Source of the DNA: [Lactobacillus] timonensis
GTDB lineage: Bacteria > Bacillota > Bacilli > Lactobacillales > Lactobacillaceae
DNA length: 64,000 nucleotides
Direction: 5' to 3'
Assembly (NCBI RefSeq): GCF_900240275.1
Contig: NZ_LT964761.1
Span: 1-64,000 of the forward strand
Part shown: one piece after another, positions 7,925 to 17,830 of the stretch
Position numbering within the stretch: the first letter of the stretch is position 1
Layout of the letters: the number at the start of each line of letters is the position of its first letter
Position numbers and translations under genes: made by a program
Notes under the pieces: model-generated
Told to the model about the DNA's origin: nothing
The model's database searches: none
The model's input: the letters and a program-made list of their open reading frames with translations, nothing else

Positions 7925-8680
7925 TTACCTCGGCTTTTTCTTGTCAACGTGTTTAAATGGCGAACTCTTTTTCAGTCCATCCAGCTTAAAAATCGGAATC
8001 TTTTCCTGGGATGGTTTGCTATCGCCTGTCTTTGACCGCCCAACGCGGTTAGCCCGCTGCTCATTAAAACGCTTCTTTTCAGCTGTGACGTCGGCAGGAG
8101 TTTTCAGGTTGTTTTGCTGCCAATTCAACAGAATGGAGTCAACGTACTTGAGCCGCAGCCTGCCATTCATCACCGCTTCTTTTAATGCTAAGACAATCAT
8201 TTCCGGCGAATAACGGTCCTGATCGACCCAGTCGGCAACAGTTTCCATTTCCAGGGGACTGAGTGGTCGGCCAAATTCACTTTCAATTGTTGAATACAAT
8301 TCTTCGCGACTAGTCCGGGGCTGGTCGCCTTTTTGCTTACCAGCAACTTCGGTACCGGACATGCGTGCCAGCAGTGGTGAAAAGTCATAGTATGCTTCTT
8401 CTTGACCCTGGTCATCAGTCCGCATTTCCTGTTTTAAGATTCCCTTGGCCATCATCTGCTGAATTTGACTATAAACCTTATCACTGGTCGTCCCTAGGCG
8501 TTTCGCGACTTCCGCAATATCAGGCATCCCGATTCCCCGGTCAATGTCCGATTTCAGTTGCAGGTAAACCACCAGTTGACCGGTCGTTAAACCGTAATCG
8601 TGGTAGTGGTGGAGCAACAGGTTGCTAACCGATGTTTCGCCGGCCTTTACAAAGGATTCCAGAAAATCCATGTCGTGCAT
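7925..8680 (-). CDS. dnaD: DnaD-family replication initiation protein
   Basis: This is a 251-residue DnaD-like protein, which in Firmicutes helps load the replicative helicase at origins and restart sites. The N-terminal winged-helix DDBH1 domain (about 1-130) has the TTGQLVVYLQLK and AKRLGTTSDKV helices. The C-terminal DDBH2 domain contains EFGRPLSPLEMETVADW and the conserved YVDSILLNW motif. The tail is basic (KKSSPFKHVDKKKP). I start at 8680 (MHDMDFLESF) because AAGGGGG lies eight bases upstream; an in-frame start at 8704 sits before the ribosome site. It follows asnS after a terminator, as is common, but nth does not follow it. Confidence 0.92.
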   Translation of the reverse strand: MHDMDFLESFVKAGETSVSNLLLHHYHDYGLTTGQLVVYLQLKSDIDRGIGMPDIAEVAKRLGTTSDKVYSQIQQMMAKGILKQEMRTDDQGQEEAYYDFSPLLARMSGTEVAGKQKGDQPRTSREELYSTIESEFGRPLSPLEMETVADWVDQDRYSPEMIVLALKEAVMNGRLRLKYVDSILLNWQQNNLKTPADVTAEKKRFNEQRANRVGRSKTGDSKPSQEKIPIFKLDGLKKSSPFKHVDKKKPR

Positions 8681-8701
8681 GCTAATCCCCCTTAATCGCA
8701 A

Positions 8702-8729
8702 CAAAAAGGACGTGATGAATCACGTCCTT
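8702..8729 (-). terminator. Terminator after asnS
   Basis: A perfect 11-bp stem (AAGGACGTGAT / ATCACGTCCTT) with a two-base loop is followed by a T stretch on the minus strand. It lies between asnS and dnaD and overlaps the dnaD ribosome site region. Confidence 0.85.
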
Positions 8730-8740
8730 GAACATCAAAC

Positions 8741-10039
8741 TTATGGGCGCAGCCGGTTGAGCATCCGTGGGAACGGGATGTTTTGCCGGATGTGATCCTG
8801 AAGTGTAACCCAGGCGAGGAACCGTTCGAGTCCCATCCCGAATCCAGAGTGAGGAACAGAGCCGTACTTGCGGAGATCATCGTACCAGCCGTAATCTTCC
8901 TTGTTAAGGCCGTTTTCTTCCAACTTCTTGGTGATGTATTCGTAGTCGTAGGAACGTTCGGACCCACCAATGATTTCACCGTAGCCTTCTGGTGCCAGCA
9001 AGTCAGCACAAATTACCTGACGATCGTCTTCCGGATCAGTCGGCATGTAGAAAGCCTTGATCTCCCGTGGGTAGTTCTTGATGAAGACCGGCTTGTTGAA
9101 TTGGTCAGCCAGGAAGGTTTCTTCCGGTGAACCAAAGTCATCGCCATACTTAACGTCTAGGCCGCCCTTTTGCAGCATCTCAATGGCCTTCTTGTAAGTT
9201 ACCCGCGGGTATGGCAATTCCGTGAACGGCTTCAAACTATCAACGGACCGGCCAACCATTTCTAGTTCAGTTGGGCACTTGTCGATCAAGTCCTGAATTA
9301 GGTAGGCAACGTATTGCTCCTGAATTTCTTCACTTTCTTCCTCATGGCACCAAGCCATTTCTGGCTCAATCATCCAGAACTCGGTCATGTGACGACGAGT
9401 CTTCGACTTTTCTGCCCGGAACGTTGGTCCCATCGTGTAGATCCGACTCAGTGCCATTGCACCCGCTTCACCGTAAAGCTGCCCAGATTGTGACAAGAAG
9501 GCGTCGGTGTCAAAATACTTAACATCAAATAAGTCCGTCGTCCCTTCTGGTGCAGACGAAGTCAAAATCGGGGCATCAAATTGCGTAAAGCCATGCTTGT
9601 CAAAGAATTCCATCGTTGACAACTTAACCTGGCTTCTGATCCGCATCAGTGCCCACGGCTTGCGTGAACGCAGCCACAGGTGACGGTGGTCCAGCAAAAA
9701 GTCAATCCCGTGGTCCTTGTTACCGATGGGGTAATCTTCACTCTTGCCAACGACTTCAATGTCTTTAATGTGGATTTCGTAACCAAACTTTGATCGCTTA
9801 TCCTCAGCAATCTCCCCAGTAACTACAAAACTAGTTTCCAGGTGAAGGTCATGCTTTGCGAGGTTAAACGTTGCTTCGTCGACATCATTCTTGCGAATAA
9901 TTCCCTGAAAAAAGCCAGTCCCATCACGCAACTGCAGGAAAGAAATCTTCCCGCTTGAGCGCTTATCAGTCAACCAAACACCAATTTTAACTGTTTCACC
10001 CACATGCTGTGGTGCATCACTAATTTTAATCGTTTCCAC
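8741..10039 (-). CDS. asnS: Asparaginyl-tRNA synthetase
   Basis: This class II aminoacyl-tRNA synthetase of 432 residues charges tRNA-Asn with asparagine. The N-terminal OB fold ([20 protein letters not shown]) binds the anticodon. Motif 2 is [21 protein letters not shown], and motif 3 is the C-terminal [12 protein letters not shown]. The length is normal and the region lacks the inserted domain of AspRS, which supports Asn specificity. A YpmB-like gene lies immediately upstream. No T-box was found in the short upstream gap, so regulation by tRNA is not evident. Confidence 0.97.
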   Translation of the reverse strand: METIKISDAPQHVGETVKIGVWLTDKRSSGKISFLQLRDGTGFFQGIIRKNDVDEATFNLAKHDLHLETSFVVTGEIAEDKRSKFGYEIHIKDIEVVGKSEDYPIGNKDHGIDFLLDHRHLWLRSRKPWALMRIRSQVKLSTMEFFDKHGFTQFDAPILTSSAPEGTTDLFDVKYFDTDAFLSQSGQLYGEAGAMALSRIYTMGPTFRAEKSKTRRHMTEFWMIEPEMAWCHEEESEEIQEQYVAYLIQDLIDKCPTELEMVGRSVDSLKPFTELPYPRVTYKKAIEMLQKGGLDVKYGDDFGSPEETFLADQFNKPVFIKNYPREIKAFYMPTDPEDDRQVICADLLAPEGYGEIIGGSERSYDYEYITKKLEENGLNKEDYGWYDDLRKYGSVPHSGFGMGLERFLAWVTLQDHIRQNIPFPRMLNRLRP

Positions 10040-10075
10040 TGTGTTCCCTCCGTTAATTATTTAATATCAACTTTA

Positions 10076-10594
10076 TCACAAATTATTAATCTGTTGAACT
10101 AGTTGACCATTACTAAACCTGAGTAAATCATAACAAAGGTTGCCCTGATGATTTGTATAGGTAACCTCCCAAACCACGTGGTTATTAAAGACCCCGGGAG
10201 CCACCTTCAAAACTTTCTCGGGCTTTTCTTTTTGCCACACCTTTGTCAATGCCTGGTTCTTGGTAATTCCTTTTGACTGTTGAACTACCCTGACATTGCC
10301 GCCCTTTTGCGGCACAATCACCAGCACTTGCTGGTTTTTATTATTCTTCCCGGCAACCGTGTAGTAGGTTTTCTCGCGGTTATAAATGTAAAAAGCATCA
10401 GCTTTTTTCAGGCCAGCGTATTTTTTTGCAATTTGTGTTGCCTGACGCCTAGCAGCAGCACGCGGGTGATTGCCAACAGCGTAGAGCCCCCACCCGAGTA
10501 AGAAAATCAGCAAGATGATCAACAGCAGGTTACGAATTAGCTTCAGTGAACGGTTCTCGCTATTTTGCCGTTGGATCTCGCGGCGACTTTGCAT
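10076..10594 (-). CDS. YpmB-like membrane-anchored protein (DUF5590)
   Basis: This is a 172-residue protein of unknown function found in Firmicutes between dinG and asnS. A short polar N-terminus is followed by one transmembrane helix (about residues 20-42, LIRNLLLIILLIFLLGWGLY), and the rest is predicted to be extracellular. The outer part has the two PepSY-like halves typical of YpmB (AFYIYNREKTYYTVAG and VVWEVTYTNHQGN). I chose the ATG at 10594, which follows AAGGGG by eight bases; a GTG at 10603 overlaps that ribosome site. The gene order dinG-ypmB-asnS-dnaD is as in Bacillus, except that aspB is absent. Confidence 0.8.
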   Translation of the reverse strand: MQSRREIQRQNSENRSLKLIRNLLLIILLIFLLGWGLYAVGNHPRAAARRQATQIAKKYAGLKKADAFYIYNREKTYYTVAGKNNKNQQVLVIVPQKGGNVRVVQQSKGITKNQALTKVWQKEKPEKVLKVAPGVFNNHVVWEVTYTNHQGNLCYDLLRFSNGQLVQQINNL

Positions 10595-10644
10595 ACCAGT
10601 CACCCCTTCATTAAATAATCCGTCTTATTATACCAAAATACTTG

Positions 10645-13482
10645 CTACTTAGCGCGTCGTCGATGGTCATTTAAAAATTTTTTAGTCTGCTTAATCAACT
10701 GGTCGGTCAATAAGACCTTCTTGGGCATCTCCTTAGGGAGAACTGCCTGCATTGACTTCCCATAACGTCGTTGATACAAGCGCGGATCTAAACAGACCGC
10801 GACACCGTAATCATCTGGCGTCCTCAGCAAACGTCCAACCCCTTGTCGCAGCTTGATGGTTGCTTTCGGCAATTGCAGTTGGTAAAACGGATTCTTTCCC
10901 GCCTGCTGGATCATGTTGCTTTGCGCCCGAATGATAATGTCATTTGGCGAGTCAAATGGCAACCGCGTAATGATCAGCAACTGGAGCAAGTTTCGCGGCA
11001 GGTCAATCCCTTCCCAGAAACTGGAAGCACCAAGAAGGACTGCGTTTTCTCCCGTTGAAAACTGTTTAAGCAATTTTTCCCGGCTGCCGGTGATTCCCTG
11101 AGCAAGAATATCACGCTGATCGAAAAGGTCGGTTCCCCGCAACTGACTGTACACTTGCTCAATCGTCAATAAGGAGTTAAAAAGGACCATTGTTTGACAC
11201 TGCGTTGAATCGGCTAGCTGGCGAATCGTCTGACTAAGGTAGTTAATGTAGTGCCCGTTGTTACGACTTGCTGGTTGTGGTGCATCCTTGGCAATTAACA
11301 ACGCGCTATTTTGTTGGTAATCAAAAGGAGAAGAAAAACGCTTCACCTGCGTCTCCTGCCTGTCAATATCTAGTTGGTGGTACAAGTACTGCGACCGACT
11401 AGAATTAAACAAGGTGGCACCAATAAAAAGCGGCCGGGCAAATGACGGATAAACCCTTTCACTGAGAAAATGGTTGGTCTCCATCAGCCCTCCGCTCAGC
11501 TTCATCGAGCTGCTTTCGTGAGACTGCTGAATGGTGAGCCAAAAAACAGCTGACGATTGTCGTTCTTCGAGGATTCGAAGAAAGTCATGAATTGTTTCAT
11601 CGGCTTGTGCCAGCTTATCCAGGTGTGAGCTGAACTGGTTCATCAATCCCCGATCACTGGCTAGCCAACTATCACGACGCGATTCGAAAATATGCTCCAG
11701 TGCCCGAAAGTGAAGACGAGTGCTGGCAAGGGCTTGCTCCATGTTCATAATCAACGATGACGACGGATTAAGGACCTGGCTTAACTGCTTATTATCAACT
11801 GGTGACTCAATAATGCGTTCGGTACTATTGGAGTCAAACTGGATAATAAAGCGGCGGTAGAGAGCCTGTTGAAAATCAACAATGGCATCATCCAGGTGCT
11901 GCAAGTCACTCGTTAACAGTTCCACGTTGTAATCTGCTAAGGGCAAGGCCGCAAAAGTATCAAACAACGAAAACTCATTATCAGCATTCACAAGCCCCCG
12001 CAAAGTATTTACGTTAGCCATTAGCTCCTGAAAACTAATCGTGTGGCGAGCCATTTTCAAGACGCTGTCGCTAAGGTGCTGGGCTTCGTCAACCACCAGG
12101 AATGGCTGGCCATTTTGCGCGCCCAGTTCCTCCGCGTGTGCGGCTAAGTAAGCGTGATTTGTGATGATCACGTTAGCATGCTTGAGGCGGGATTGCTGGC
12201 GGACAAGAAAGTCGTCCTGGTAATACGGTCCCTGCTGATCCAGGCTCTCAACTCCCTGATGACGAATCTCGGCAAAGTAAGGTGAACTTTGAACGGTTAA
12301 GTTAAGCTCGTCCAAATCACCGCTCGTCGTCTGCAAAAGCCAGACCAAAATCTTTGCTTTTAACAGCTGGACCAATTTCGAGTCGCTGCTCTCCCCTAAG
12401 GAGTGAACAAATTTCGTCAAGTCAAGGTAGTGACTGCTCCCCTTGACAACCACACTGGTTGCTTCAAAGGGCAGGATTTGGTTTAACTGCCGCATCGTCT
12501 GCTCGGCAATCTGTTGCTGGAGCAAATTAGTCGCGGTGCTGACTACCAGGCGACGGTCTGGGTAAGTATGAAACAGCAGTGGCAGCAAATAACCAAGCGT
12601 CTTACCAATTCCTGTTCCGGCTTCGACCACCATGTATTCCGCCTTGTCCTGACGGTAATGGTTATAGATAGCATTCATTAACTTAGCCTGGGCTGGCCGA
12701 ACCGTTAAGTGATCACCAAACAACTTCTGCTTAGCTTTCTTCGTTGACGGGTACTTGAACTGACGGCCGCTAATATTAGTACTTACCCGCCGTGGTCGGT
12801 GAAGAACCATCCCGTGGCTAACGTACATTGATCCGTCTAGTTTAACTGGGTCACGTTTACGCCGGCCTAGCTCAGTGGCAAAAACATCGGCAGTTTGCTG
12901 AGGTAATTCCAACTTCATCGATACGAGCTGGCGAAGCGTAATCGTCGGTATTGTTTTTAATTTAGCTAGCAAGTCGATTAATAACTGTGCCGTGGCATCA
13001 GCATCCGAGGCGGCGCTATGCGGGTGGTTATGCTGAATGGTGAGGTAGGCCGTTAAGTCACGCAGACGATAACTCTTCGCGGTCGGTAAGAGAATCTGGC
13101 TGAGCGTCACCGTATCAATTGCCTGAATGGTCAATATCGGGTATCCCGCACGCTCTAATTCGCGATTGAGGAAAGGAAAATCAAAGTTGACATTGTGGGC
13201 CACAAAGATTGTTCCAGTCAACAAACTAAAAACGGTCCCGGCAATGTCTTCAAACAAGGGCGCAGACTGCACGTTGTGGTTGCTAATACCAGTTAGCTGT
13301 TCAATCTGGTGAGGAATTTTGGCTCGCGGATTGACTAAAGTTTCAAAATGGTTCACCACCGTCCCGTCCTGGACTAGGGCGCAGCCAATCTGAATAATTC
13401 GGTCGCCGTTTTTGACGCTGGTCCCGGTAGTCTCTAAATCAACCACCGAATAAATCGGTCCCCTTAACTTCTTTCTTGGCAT
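10645..13482 (-). CDS. dinG: DinG-family 3'-5' exonuclease / helicase
   Basis: This 945-residue two-part enzyme has an N-terminal DnaQ-like exonuclease domain (DLE at 15-17, HNVNFDFPFL near 100, HSAASDADAT near 155) fused to an XPD-like superfamily 2 helicase core. The Walker A is EAGTGIGKT near 285 and the DEAQ box VVDEAQHL near 462, with GVGRLLRT near the end as motif VI. Firmicute DinG is reported to work mainly as an exonuclease. The four Fe-S cysteines of E. coli DinG are not evident here. It is divergent from the mevalonate operon. TTTACC and TAGTAT spaced by 16 bases in the shared gap could be its promoter. Confidence 0.93.
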   Translation of the reverse strand: MPRKKLRGPIYSVVDLETTGTSVKNGDRIIQIGCALVQDGTVVNHFETLVNPRAKIPHQIEQLTGISNHNVQSAPLFEDIAGTVFSLLTGTIFVAHNVNFDFPFLNRELERAGYPILTIQAIDTVTLSQILLPTAKSYRLRDLTAYLTIQHNHPHSAASDADATAQLLIDLLAKLKTIPTITLRQLVSMKLELPQQTADVFATELGRRKRDPVKLDGSMYVSHGMVLHRPRRVSTNISGRQFKYPSTKKAKQKLFGDHLTVRPAQAKLMNAIYNHYRQDKAEYMVVEAGTGIGKTLGYLLPLLFHTYPDRRLVVSTATNLLQQQIAEQTMRQLNQILPFEATSVVVKGSSHYLDLTKFVHSLGESSDSKLVQLLKAKILVWLLQTTSGDLDELNLTVQSSPYFAEIRHQGVESLDQQGPYYQDDFLVRQQSRLKHANVIITNHAYLAAHAEELGAQNGQPFLVVDEAQHLSDSVLKMARHTISFQELMANVNTLRGLVNADNEFSLFDTFAALPLADYNVELLTSDLQHLDDAIVDFQQALYRRFIIQFDSNSTERIIESPVDNKQLSQVLNPSSSLIMNMEQALASTRLHFRALEHIFESRRDSWLASDRGLMNQFSSHLDKLAQADETIHDFLRILEERQSSAVFWLTIQQSHESSSMKLSGGLMETNHFLSERVYPSFARPLFIGATLFNSSRSQYLYHQLDIDRQETQVKRFSSPFDYQQNSALLIAKDAPQPASRNNGHYINYLSQTIRQLADSTQCQTMVLFNSLLTIEQVYSQLRGTDLFDQRDILAQGITGSREKLLKQFSTGENAVLLGASSFWEGIDLPRNLLQLLIITRLPFDSPNDIIIRAQSNMIQQAGKNPFYQLQLPKATIKLRQGVGRLLRTPDDYGVAVCLDPRLYQRRYGKSMQAVLPKEMPKKVLLTDQLIKQTKKFLNDHRRRAK

Positions 13483-13554
13483 TTTATCACCGTACTTTCA
13501 TCTTTCTTTTTCCATCATACTATCAATATACGAAAAGTGGTAAACTGTTTAGGT

Positions 13555-13583
13555 TTGAGAATGGTTTATCGGAAAAGTATAAT
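13555..13583 (+). promoter_or_regulatory. Promoter of the mevalonate operon
   Basis: The -35 TTGAGA (13555-13560) and -10 TATAAT (13578-13583) are separated by 17 bases and lie 34 bases before the mvk start codon. This near-consensus promoter should drive all four downstream genes. Confidence 0.85.
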
Positions 13584-13616
13584 ATGATTAGTTCTTACAG
13601 AAAGGCTGGGACGTCA

Positions 13617-14549
13617 ATGAAGTCGAAGGGAATTGGCAAGAGTCACGCCAAAATTATTTTAATTGGCGAGCATAGCGTCGTATACGGCCAACCCGCAATT
13701 GCGCTCCCCTTACCCAATGTTGCCGAAACAGTAACCATCACGCCACGCTCGGATGGTCATCGTTTAATCCATAGTTCATACTTTGATGGTGACCTCAACG
13801 CGTTACCTACTAATATGGACGGGGTTGGCAAGTTAATTCAAACACTGGTTGACCGCCTTGGTGGCAACCATGACTACTGGGACCTCGCCATTAATAGCGA
13901 TTTGCCAGCCGAACGCGGCATGGGTTCTTCAGCCGCAACGGCGATTGCCCTGGTACGGGCCTTTTTTGATTATTATCAACAGCCCATCAATCGTCAATTG
14001 CTTTTGCAACTAGTAGCGGTTGAAGAAGACATTACCCACCGTAATCCCAGCGGACTTGACGCCGCTACCGCCGCTTCCCCTTCACCGCTGTGGTTTGTTC
14101 GCGGTAAGGTCGGCACCCCGATCCCGATGCATTTACAGGCAACGATGGTCATTGCAGATACTGGCATTGAAGGAGCTACGAGGGAAGCAGTTACTGCCGT
14201 TCATCAATTGCTAGAACAGTCGCCCTCAAAAACTCGCGCTTGCATTAACCAACTCGGCTCATTAACACGGCAAGCACAGTCTGCTCTGAAACTAAATGAA
14301 GTAGAAAAACTTGGTGCCATCTTATTAGCGGCCCACCAACAATTACAACGGTTGCAGGTAAGCGATCACAAGTTAGACCAACTAGTGGAAACAGCAAGGG
14401 CTAACGATGCTCTGGGAGCCAAACTAACCGGTGGCGGCCGCGGCGGCTGCATGTTTGCCCTCGTTAAAACCAGTGCCCAGGCACGTCGCTTGGCTGACGC
14501 CCTCATTGAAGCTGGTGCCAGAAAAACCTGGCTGCAACCACTTCGTTAG
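13617..14549 (+). CDS. mvk: Mevalonate kinase
   Basis: This 310-residue GHMP kinase phosphorylates mevalonate with ATP to 5-phosphomevalonate, the first step of the lower mevalonate pathway. Motifs are KIILIGEHSVVYGQPAIALP near the N-terminus, the ATP loop PAERGMGSSAATA near residue 97, and the C-terminal KLTGGGRGGCMFAL. I start at 13617 (MKSKGIGKSHAK) because an AAAGG site lies upstream and the promoter ends at 13583; the longer in-frame extension would begin before the promoter. It is the first gene of an operon with mvaD, mvaK2 and fni, and mvaD follows after 20 bases. Confidence 0.96.
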   Translation: MKSKGIGKSHAKIILIGEHSVVYGQPAIALPLPNVAETVTITPRSDGHRLIHSSYFDGDLNALPTNMDGVGKLIQTLVDRLGGNHDYWDLAINSDLPAERGMGSSAATAIALVRAFFDYYQQPINRQLLLQLVAVEEDITHRNPSGLDAATAASPSPLWFVRGKVGTPIPMHLQATMVIADTGIEGATREAVTAVHQLLEQSPSKTRACINQLGSLTRQAQSALKLNEVEKLGAILLAAHQQLQRLQVSDHKLDQLVETARANDALGAKLTGGGRGGCMFALVKTSAQARRLADALIEAGARKTWLQPLR

Positions 14550-14569
14550 TTAAAGAAAGGAAGATTAAT

Positions 14570-15544
14570 ATGCCTACCAAGGCGCGTGCCCATACCAATA
14601 TTGCCCTGGTCAAATACTGGGGAAAACGCGACCCGCAGCTGATGCTGCCACAAACAGACAGCCTGTCGCTAACCCTGGATAAATTTTTTACCGACACAAC
14701 CGTGACGGCCAATGGCAACTTAAAGCACGACCGTTTTACTATTAACGGGCAGGTAGTTGATGATAAGAACGCGGCCAGACTAGCATCCTTTTTAGACATC
14801 ATTCGTCAATTAGCTGGCACAGACACCCGCTTTAACGTCCAATCGATTAACCACGTGCCAACGAGTGCCGGTCTTGCATCTTCAGCCTCGGCTTTTGCCG
14901 CTCTGGCAGCTGCTGCAAGCAAGGAGGCTGGTTGTCATCTTAACCGACGGGAACTCAGTCGGCTGGCACGGCGGGGTTCTGGATCTGCCACCCGCTCGGT
15001 TTACGGCGGACTAGTTGAATGGCACCGCGGAACCAGTGACCAAACTTCCTTTGCCGAACCAGTAATGGAACATGTTGACTTTCCGCTGGAAATGTTGGCA
15101 ATTGTTATCGATGCCGGTCAAAAAAAGATTTCAAGCCGCACCGGGATGCAACGATGCGTTGAAACTTCACCGTTTTATCCTGAATGGCGAAAAATCGTTA
15201 CTGATGACATGATCAAGATGAAGACGGCGATTGATGCTCACGACATTAACCGGATTGGAGAATTAGCACAGGAAAATGCCCTGCGAATGCATGCCCTGAC
15301 CCTTTCGGCTAATCCCGGCTATACCTACTTTGAGGAACAAACCATAACGGCAATGAGACTGGTTGATACCTTAAACGATAATGGTCTTCCATGCTATTAC
15401 ACAATGGACGCCGGTCCCAACGTCAAATTGATCTATAATAGTAAAGATCGTCAACAACTAATTGACCAGCTAGCCCCTGTCTTTGGCAAGGACAGGCTAA
15501 TTGTCGCTAAACCAGGACCTGGTGTTAGCATCACCCAACTTTAG
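14570..15544 (+). CDS. mvaD: Diphosphomevalonate decarboxylase
   Basis: This 324-residue GHMP-fold enzyme uses ATP to decarboxylate 5-diphosphomevalonate to isopentenyl diphosphate. The N-terminus AHTNIALVKYWGKRD and the phosphate loop VPTSAGLASSASAFAALA (about 95-112) are diagnostic, as is DAGPNVKL near residue 280. The length is normal. AAAGGAAG precedes the ATG. Within the operon it sits between mevalonate kinase and phosphomevalonate kinase, the usual order in Gram-positive cocci and lactobacilli. Confidence 0.97.
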   Translation: MPTKARAHTNIALVKYWGKRDPQLMLPQTDSLSLTLDKFFTDTTVTANGNLKHDRFTINGQVVDDKNAARLASFLDIIRQLAGTDTRFNVQSINHVPTSAGLASSASAFAALAAAASKEAGCHLNRRELSRLARRGSGSATRSVYGGLVEWHRGTSDQTSFAEPVMEHVDFPLEMLAIVIDAGQKKISSRTGMQRCVETSPFYPEWRKIVTDDMIKMKTAIDAHDINRIGELAQENALRMHALTLSANPGYTYFEEQTITAMRLVDTLNDNGLPCYYTMDAGPNVKLIYNSKDRQQLIDQLAPVFGKDRLIVAKPGPGVSITQL

Positions 15545-15566
15545 CTTAACAAGGAGATTCATACAT

Positions 15567-16655
15567 TTGATTACTGAAAAAGCACCTGGAAAGTTATACA
15601 TTGCTGGTGAATACGCAGTTGTCGAAAGCGGAACCCCTGCTATTTTGGTTGCGCTCGACCAGTTTGTCACCTGCCAATTAACGTCCGCCCAACACCAAAC
15701 CGGGCGAATCATCAGCCGCCAGTATCAAGACATTGAACTGTCCTGGCGCAGGCAAGGCGACCAACTAGTTGTTGACCAGCGTGACAACCCCTTTTCTTAC
15801 ATCATTCAGGCCATCGAAGTAACGGAAGCCTACGCGCGGTCATGCGGGCGGCAATTAAAAATGTTCGACCTGACCATTGATAGTGATTTGGACAGCGAAA
15901 ACGGTCGTAAATACGGGCTCGGTTCGTCCGCTGCGGTTACCGTTGCTATTGTGAAGGTTCTTTGCCGCTTCTACCAATTAAGGGTGACAAACGAAAAGCT
16001 GTTTAAACTAGCTGCCATCGCCCACTTTACTGTCCAAAAGAACGGGTCATTGGGTGATGTTGCCGCGTCCGTCTATGGCGGCTGGATTGCTTACCATTCT
16101 TTTGACCGCCAATGGTTAGCTGAACAACAGCAGGCTGTAGACCTAGCGACCCTCATCAAACTGCCGTGGCCGGACTTGAAAGTCGAATCATTACCGACTC
16201 CGAAGCAATTACGGTTGCTCATCGGTTGGACTGGAAAACCGGCGTCGACTTCCCTGCTCGTGGACAAAATCTCTCTTTTTAAGGCTGTTCATCAGCAAGA
16301 ATACCGGCAATTCCTTGCTGATAGCCGGAAATGCGTTGACCAAATGATTACAGGGTTCCGGACTAATCGGCTCGACTTGATCCAAAAGCAAATCCGTGCC
16401 AACCGTCAGCTGCTTGTCCGTCTTGGTCAGCTATCCGGCGTCAGCATTGAAACACCCCTCCTGCAAGAATTGTGTGCGATTGCTGAAAAAGCAGGTGGAG
16501 CCGCCAAGACGTCGGGAGCTGGTGGTGGCGATTGTGGAATTGCTCTGATTGATAATCGACAAGACATCCACCAACTGCAACAACAGTGGCAAACAGCCCA
16601 CATTACACCGTTGGATCTTCATGTCTTTTGGCATCAGCCAACCAAGGAGGACTAG
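15567..16655 (+). CDS. mvaK2: Phosphomevalonate kinase
   Basis: This 362-residue GHMP kinase converts 5-phosphomevalonate to the diphosphate. Motifs are KAPGKLYIAGEYAVVESGTP at the N-terminus, the ATP loop KYGLGSSAAVTVA near residue 113, and KTSGAGGGDCGIAL near the C-terminus. The start is a TTG at 15567, supported by AAGGAG eleven bases before it and by the position of the conserved KAPGKLY segment. A longer frame would overlap the end of mvaD and lacks a ribosome site. Confidence 0.95.
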   Translation: MITEKAPGKLYIAGEYAVVESGTPAILVALDQFVTCQLTSAQHQTGRIISRQYQDIELSWRRQGDQLVVDQRDNPFSYIIQAIEVTEAYARSCGRQLKMFDLTIDSDLDSENGRKYGLGSSAAVTVAIVKVLCRFYQLRVTNEKLFKLAAIAHFTVQKNGSLGDVAASVYGGWIAYHSFDRQWLAEQQQAVDLATLIKLPWPDLKVESLPTPKQLRLLIGWTGKPASTSLLVDKISLFKAVHQQEYRQFLADSRKCVDQMITGFRTNRLDLIQKQIRANRQLLVRLGQLSGVSIETPLLQELCAIAEKAGGAAKTSGAGGGDCGIALIDNRQDIHQLQQQWQTAHITPLDLHVFWHQPTKED

Positions 16656-16658
16656 CAG

Positions 16659-17708
16659 ATGACAATCGACTCGCGACGTAAAGATGAGCACCTCCGTTAC
16701 GCGGAAATGACAAACTCAGCCCGGCAGGGACAGCTAAACGATTTTGATGGTGTTCGACTCTTGCACCAGGCACTGCCAGAGCAATCACTTGCGGAAGTCG
16801 ATCTCTCCACTTCCCTGATCGATGGTTTAACGATTACCAGTCCTTTTTACATTGAAGCCATGACTGGCGGGAGTAAAAAGGGTGGCATGATAAACAAACA
16901 GTTGGCCTCCTTGGCAGCTAAACACCACTTAGCAATGGCCACCGGATCGATGAGTATCATCTTCAAAGACCCGACTACTAAACCTACCTTTGAGGTCGTA
17001 AGACAGCAAAACCCTCATGGTGTCATTCTCGCCAACCTCAGTGCCAACGCCAGTGTTGACCAAGCAGCTGAAGCGATAGACCTAGTGAATGCTGATGCGT
17101 TAGAAATTCACCTCAATAGTGCCCAGGAAGTCGTCATGCCGGAAGGTTCGCATGACTACCACTGGTTAACCAACATCAAAAAGCTAGCTGCCCGTTTCCC
17201 GGTGATCGTCAAAGAAGTCGGCTTTGGCATGACAAAGGAAAATGTTCAGTTGCTCGCGGATAACGGGGTCGCTGGGATTAACGTCGCCGGCCGCGGTGGA
17301 ACCAACTTTGCCGCCATTGAAAGTCTGCGTGGCAAAAGAATTGGTCAGACCGTTGATTGGTCACCATTATTTAATTGGGGGCAGTCAACAGTCGAGTCGC
17401 TCCTGGAAGCACGGTCAACTAACCACCGGCAAGCTACCATCATTGCCTCAGGTGGTGTCCAAACACCAGCTGATGTTGTAAAGGCTGGTGCACTTGGCGC
17501 TACCGCTGTCGGGGTCGCAGGATTTTTCCTCCACCAGTTAAACACTAATTCGTCCGGCCTAGACCAACTCATCGATGACTGGAAGCAAAATATTCAAGCC
17601 ATGGTGTTACTAGCGGGTTGCCATCGTTTTACGGACCTCGTCAATGCTCCTTTTATTCTTAATCCGCAACTGGAAAGCTACGTTCAACAACGACACTTAA
17701 AAATATAA
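16659..17708 (+). CDS. fni: Type 2 isopentenyl-diphosphate delta-isomerase (FMN-dependent)
   Basis: This 349-residue flavoprotein interconverts IPP and DMAPP, using reduced FMN as an acid-base catalyst. RKDEHLRYAE at the N-terminus, EAMTGGSKKGG near 67, ATGSMS near 90, NVAGRGGTNFAAIE near 208 and ASGGVQTPADVVKA near 265 form the family pattern. It begins three bases after mvaK2 and ends the operon before a strong terminator. With the three upstream enzymes the cell can make both C5 isoprenoid units from mevalonate. The upper pathway enzymes are not in the window. Confidence 0.97.
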   Translation: MTIDSRRKDEHLRYAEMTNSARQGQLNDFDGVRLLHQALPEQSLAEVDLSTSLIDGLTITSPFYIEAMTGGSKKGGMINKQLASLAAKHHLAMATGSMSIIFKDPTTKPTFEVVRQQNPHGVILANLSANASVDQAAEAIDLVNADALEIHLNSAQEVVMPEGSHDYHWLTNIKKLAARFPVIVKEVGFGMTKENVQLLADNGVAGINVAGRGGTNFAAIESLRGKRIGQTVDWSPLFNWGQSTVESLLEARSTNHRQATIIASGGVQTPADVVKAGALGATAVGVAGFFLHQLNTNSSGLDQLIDDWKQNIQAMVLLAGCHRFTDLVNAPFILNPQLESYVQQRHLKI

Positions 17709-17732
17709 CTGTTCAACTTTTTATCCCAAATC

Positions 17733-17773
17733 AAAAACAGAGTTCACCACCCATTGAAGTGAACTCTGTTTTT
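17733..17773. terminator. Bidirectional terminator after the mevalonate operon
   Basis: A perfect 15-bp stem (AAAAACAGAGTTCAC / GTGAACTCTGTTTTT) has A/T runs on both sides and lies between convergent fni and the rRNA methyltransferase gene. Confidence 0.92.
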
Positions 17774-17830
17774 CTTCTAAAATATTGCCATGCTGATGTG
17801 ACCTAATCGGCAACCCCTATGCGGGGCTAA

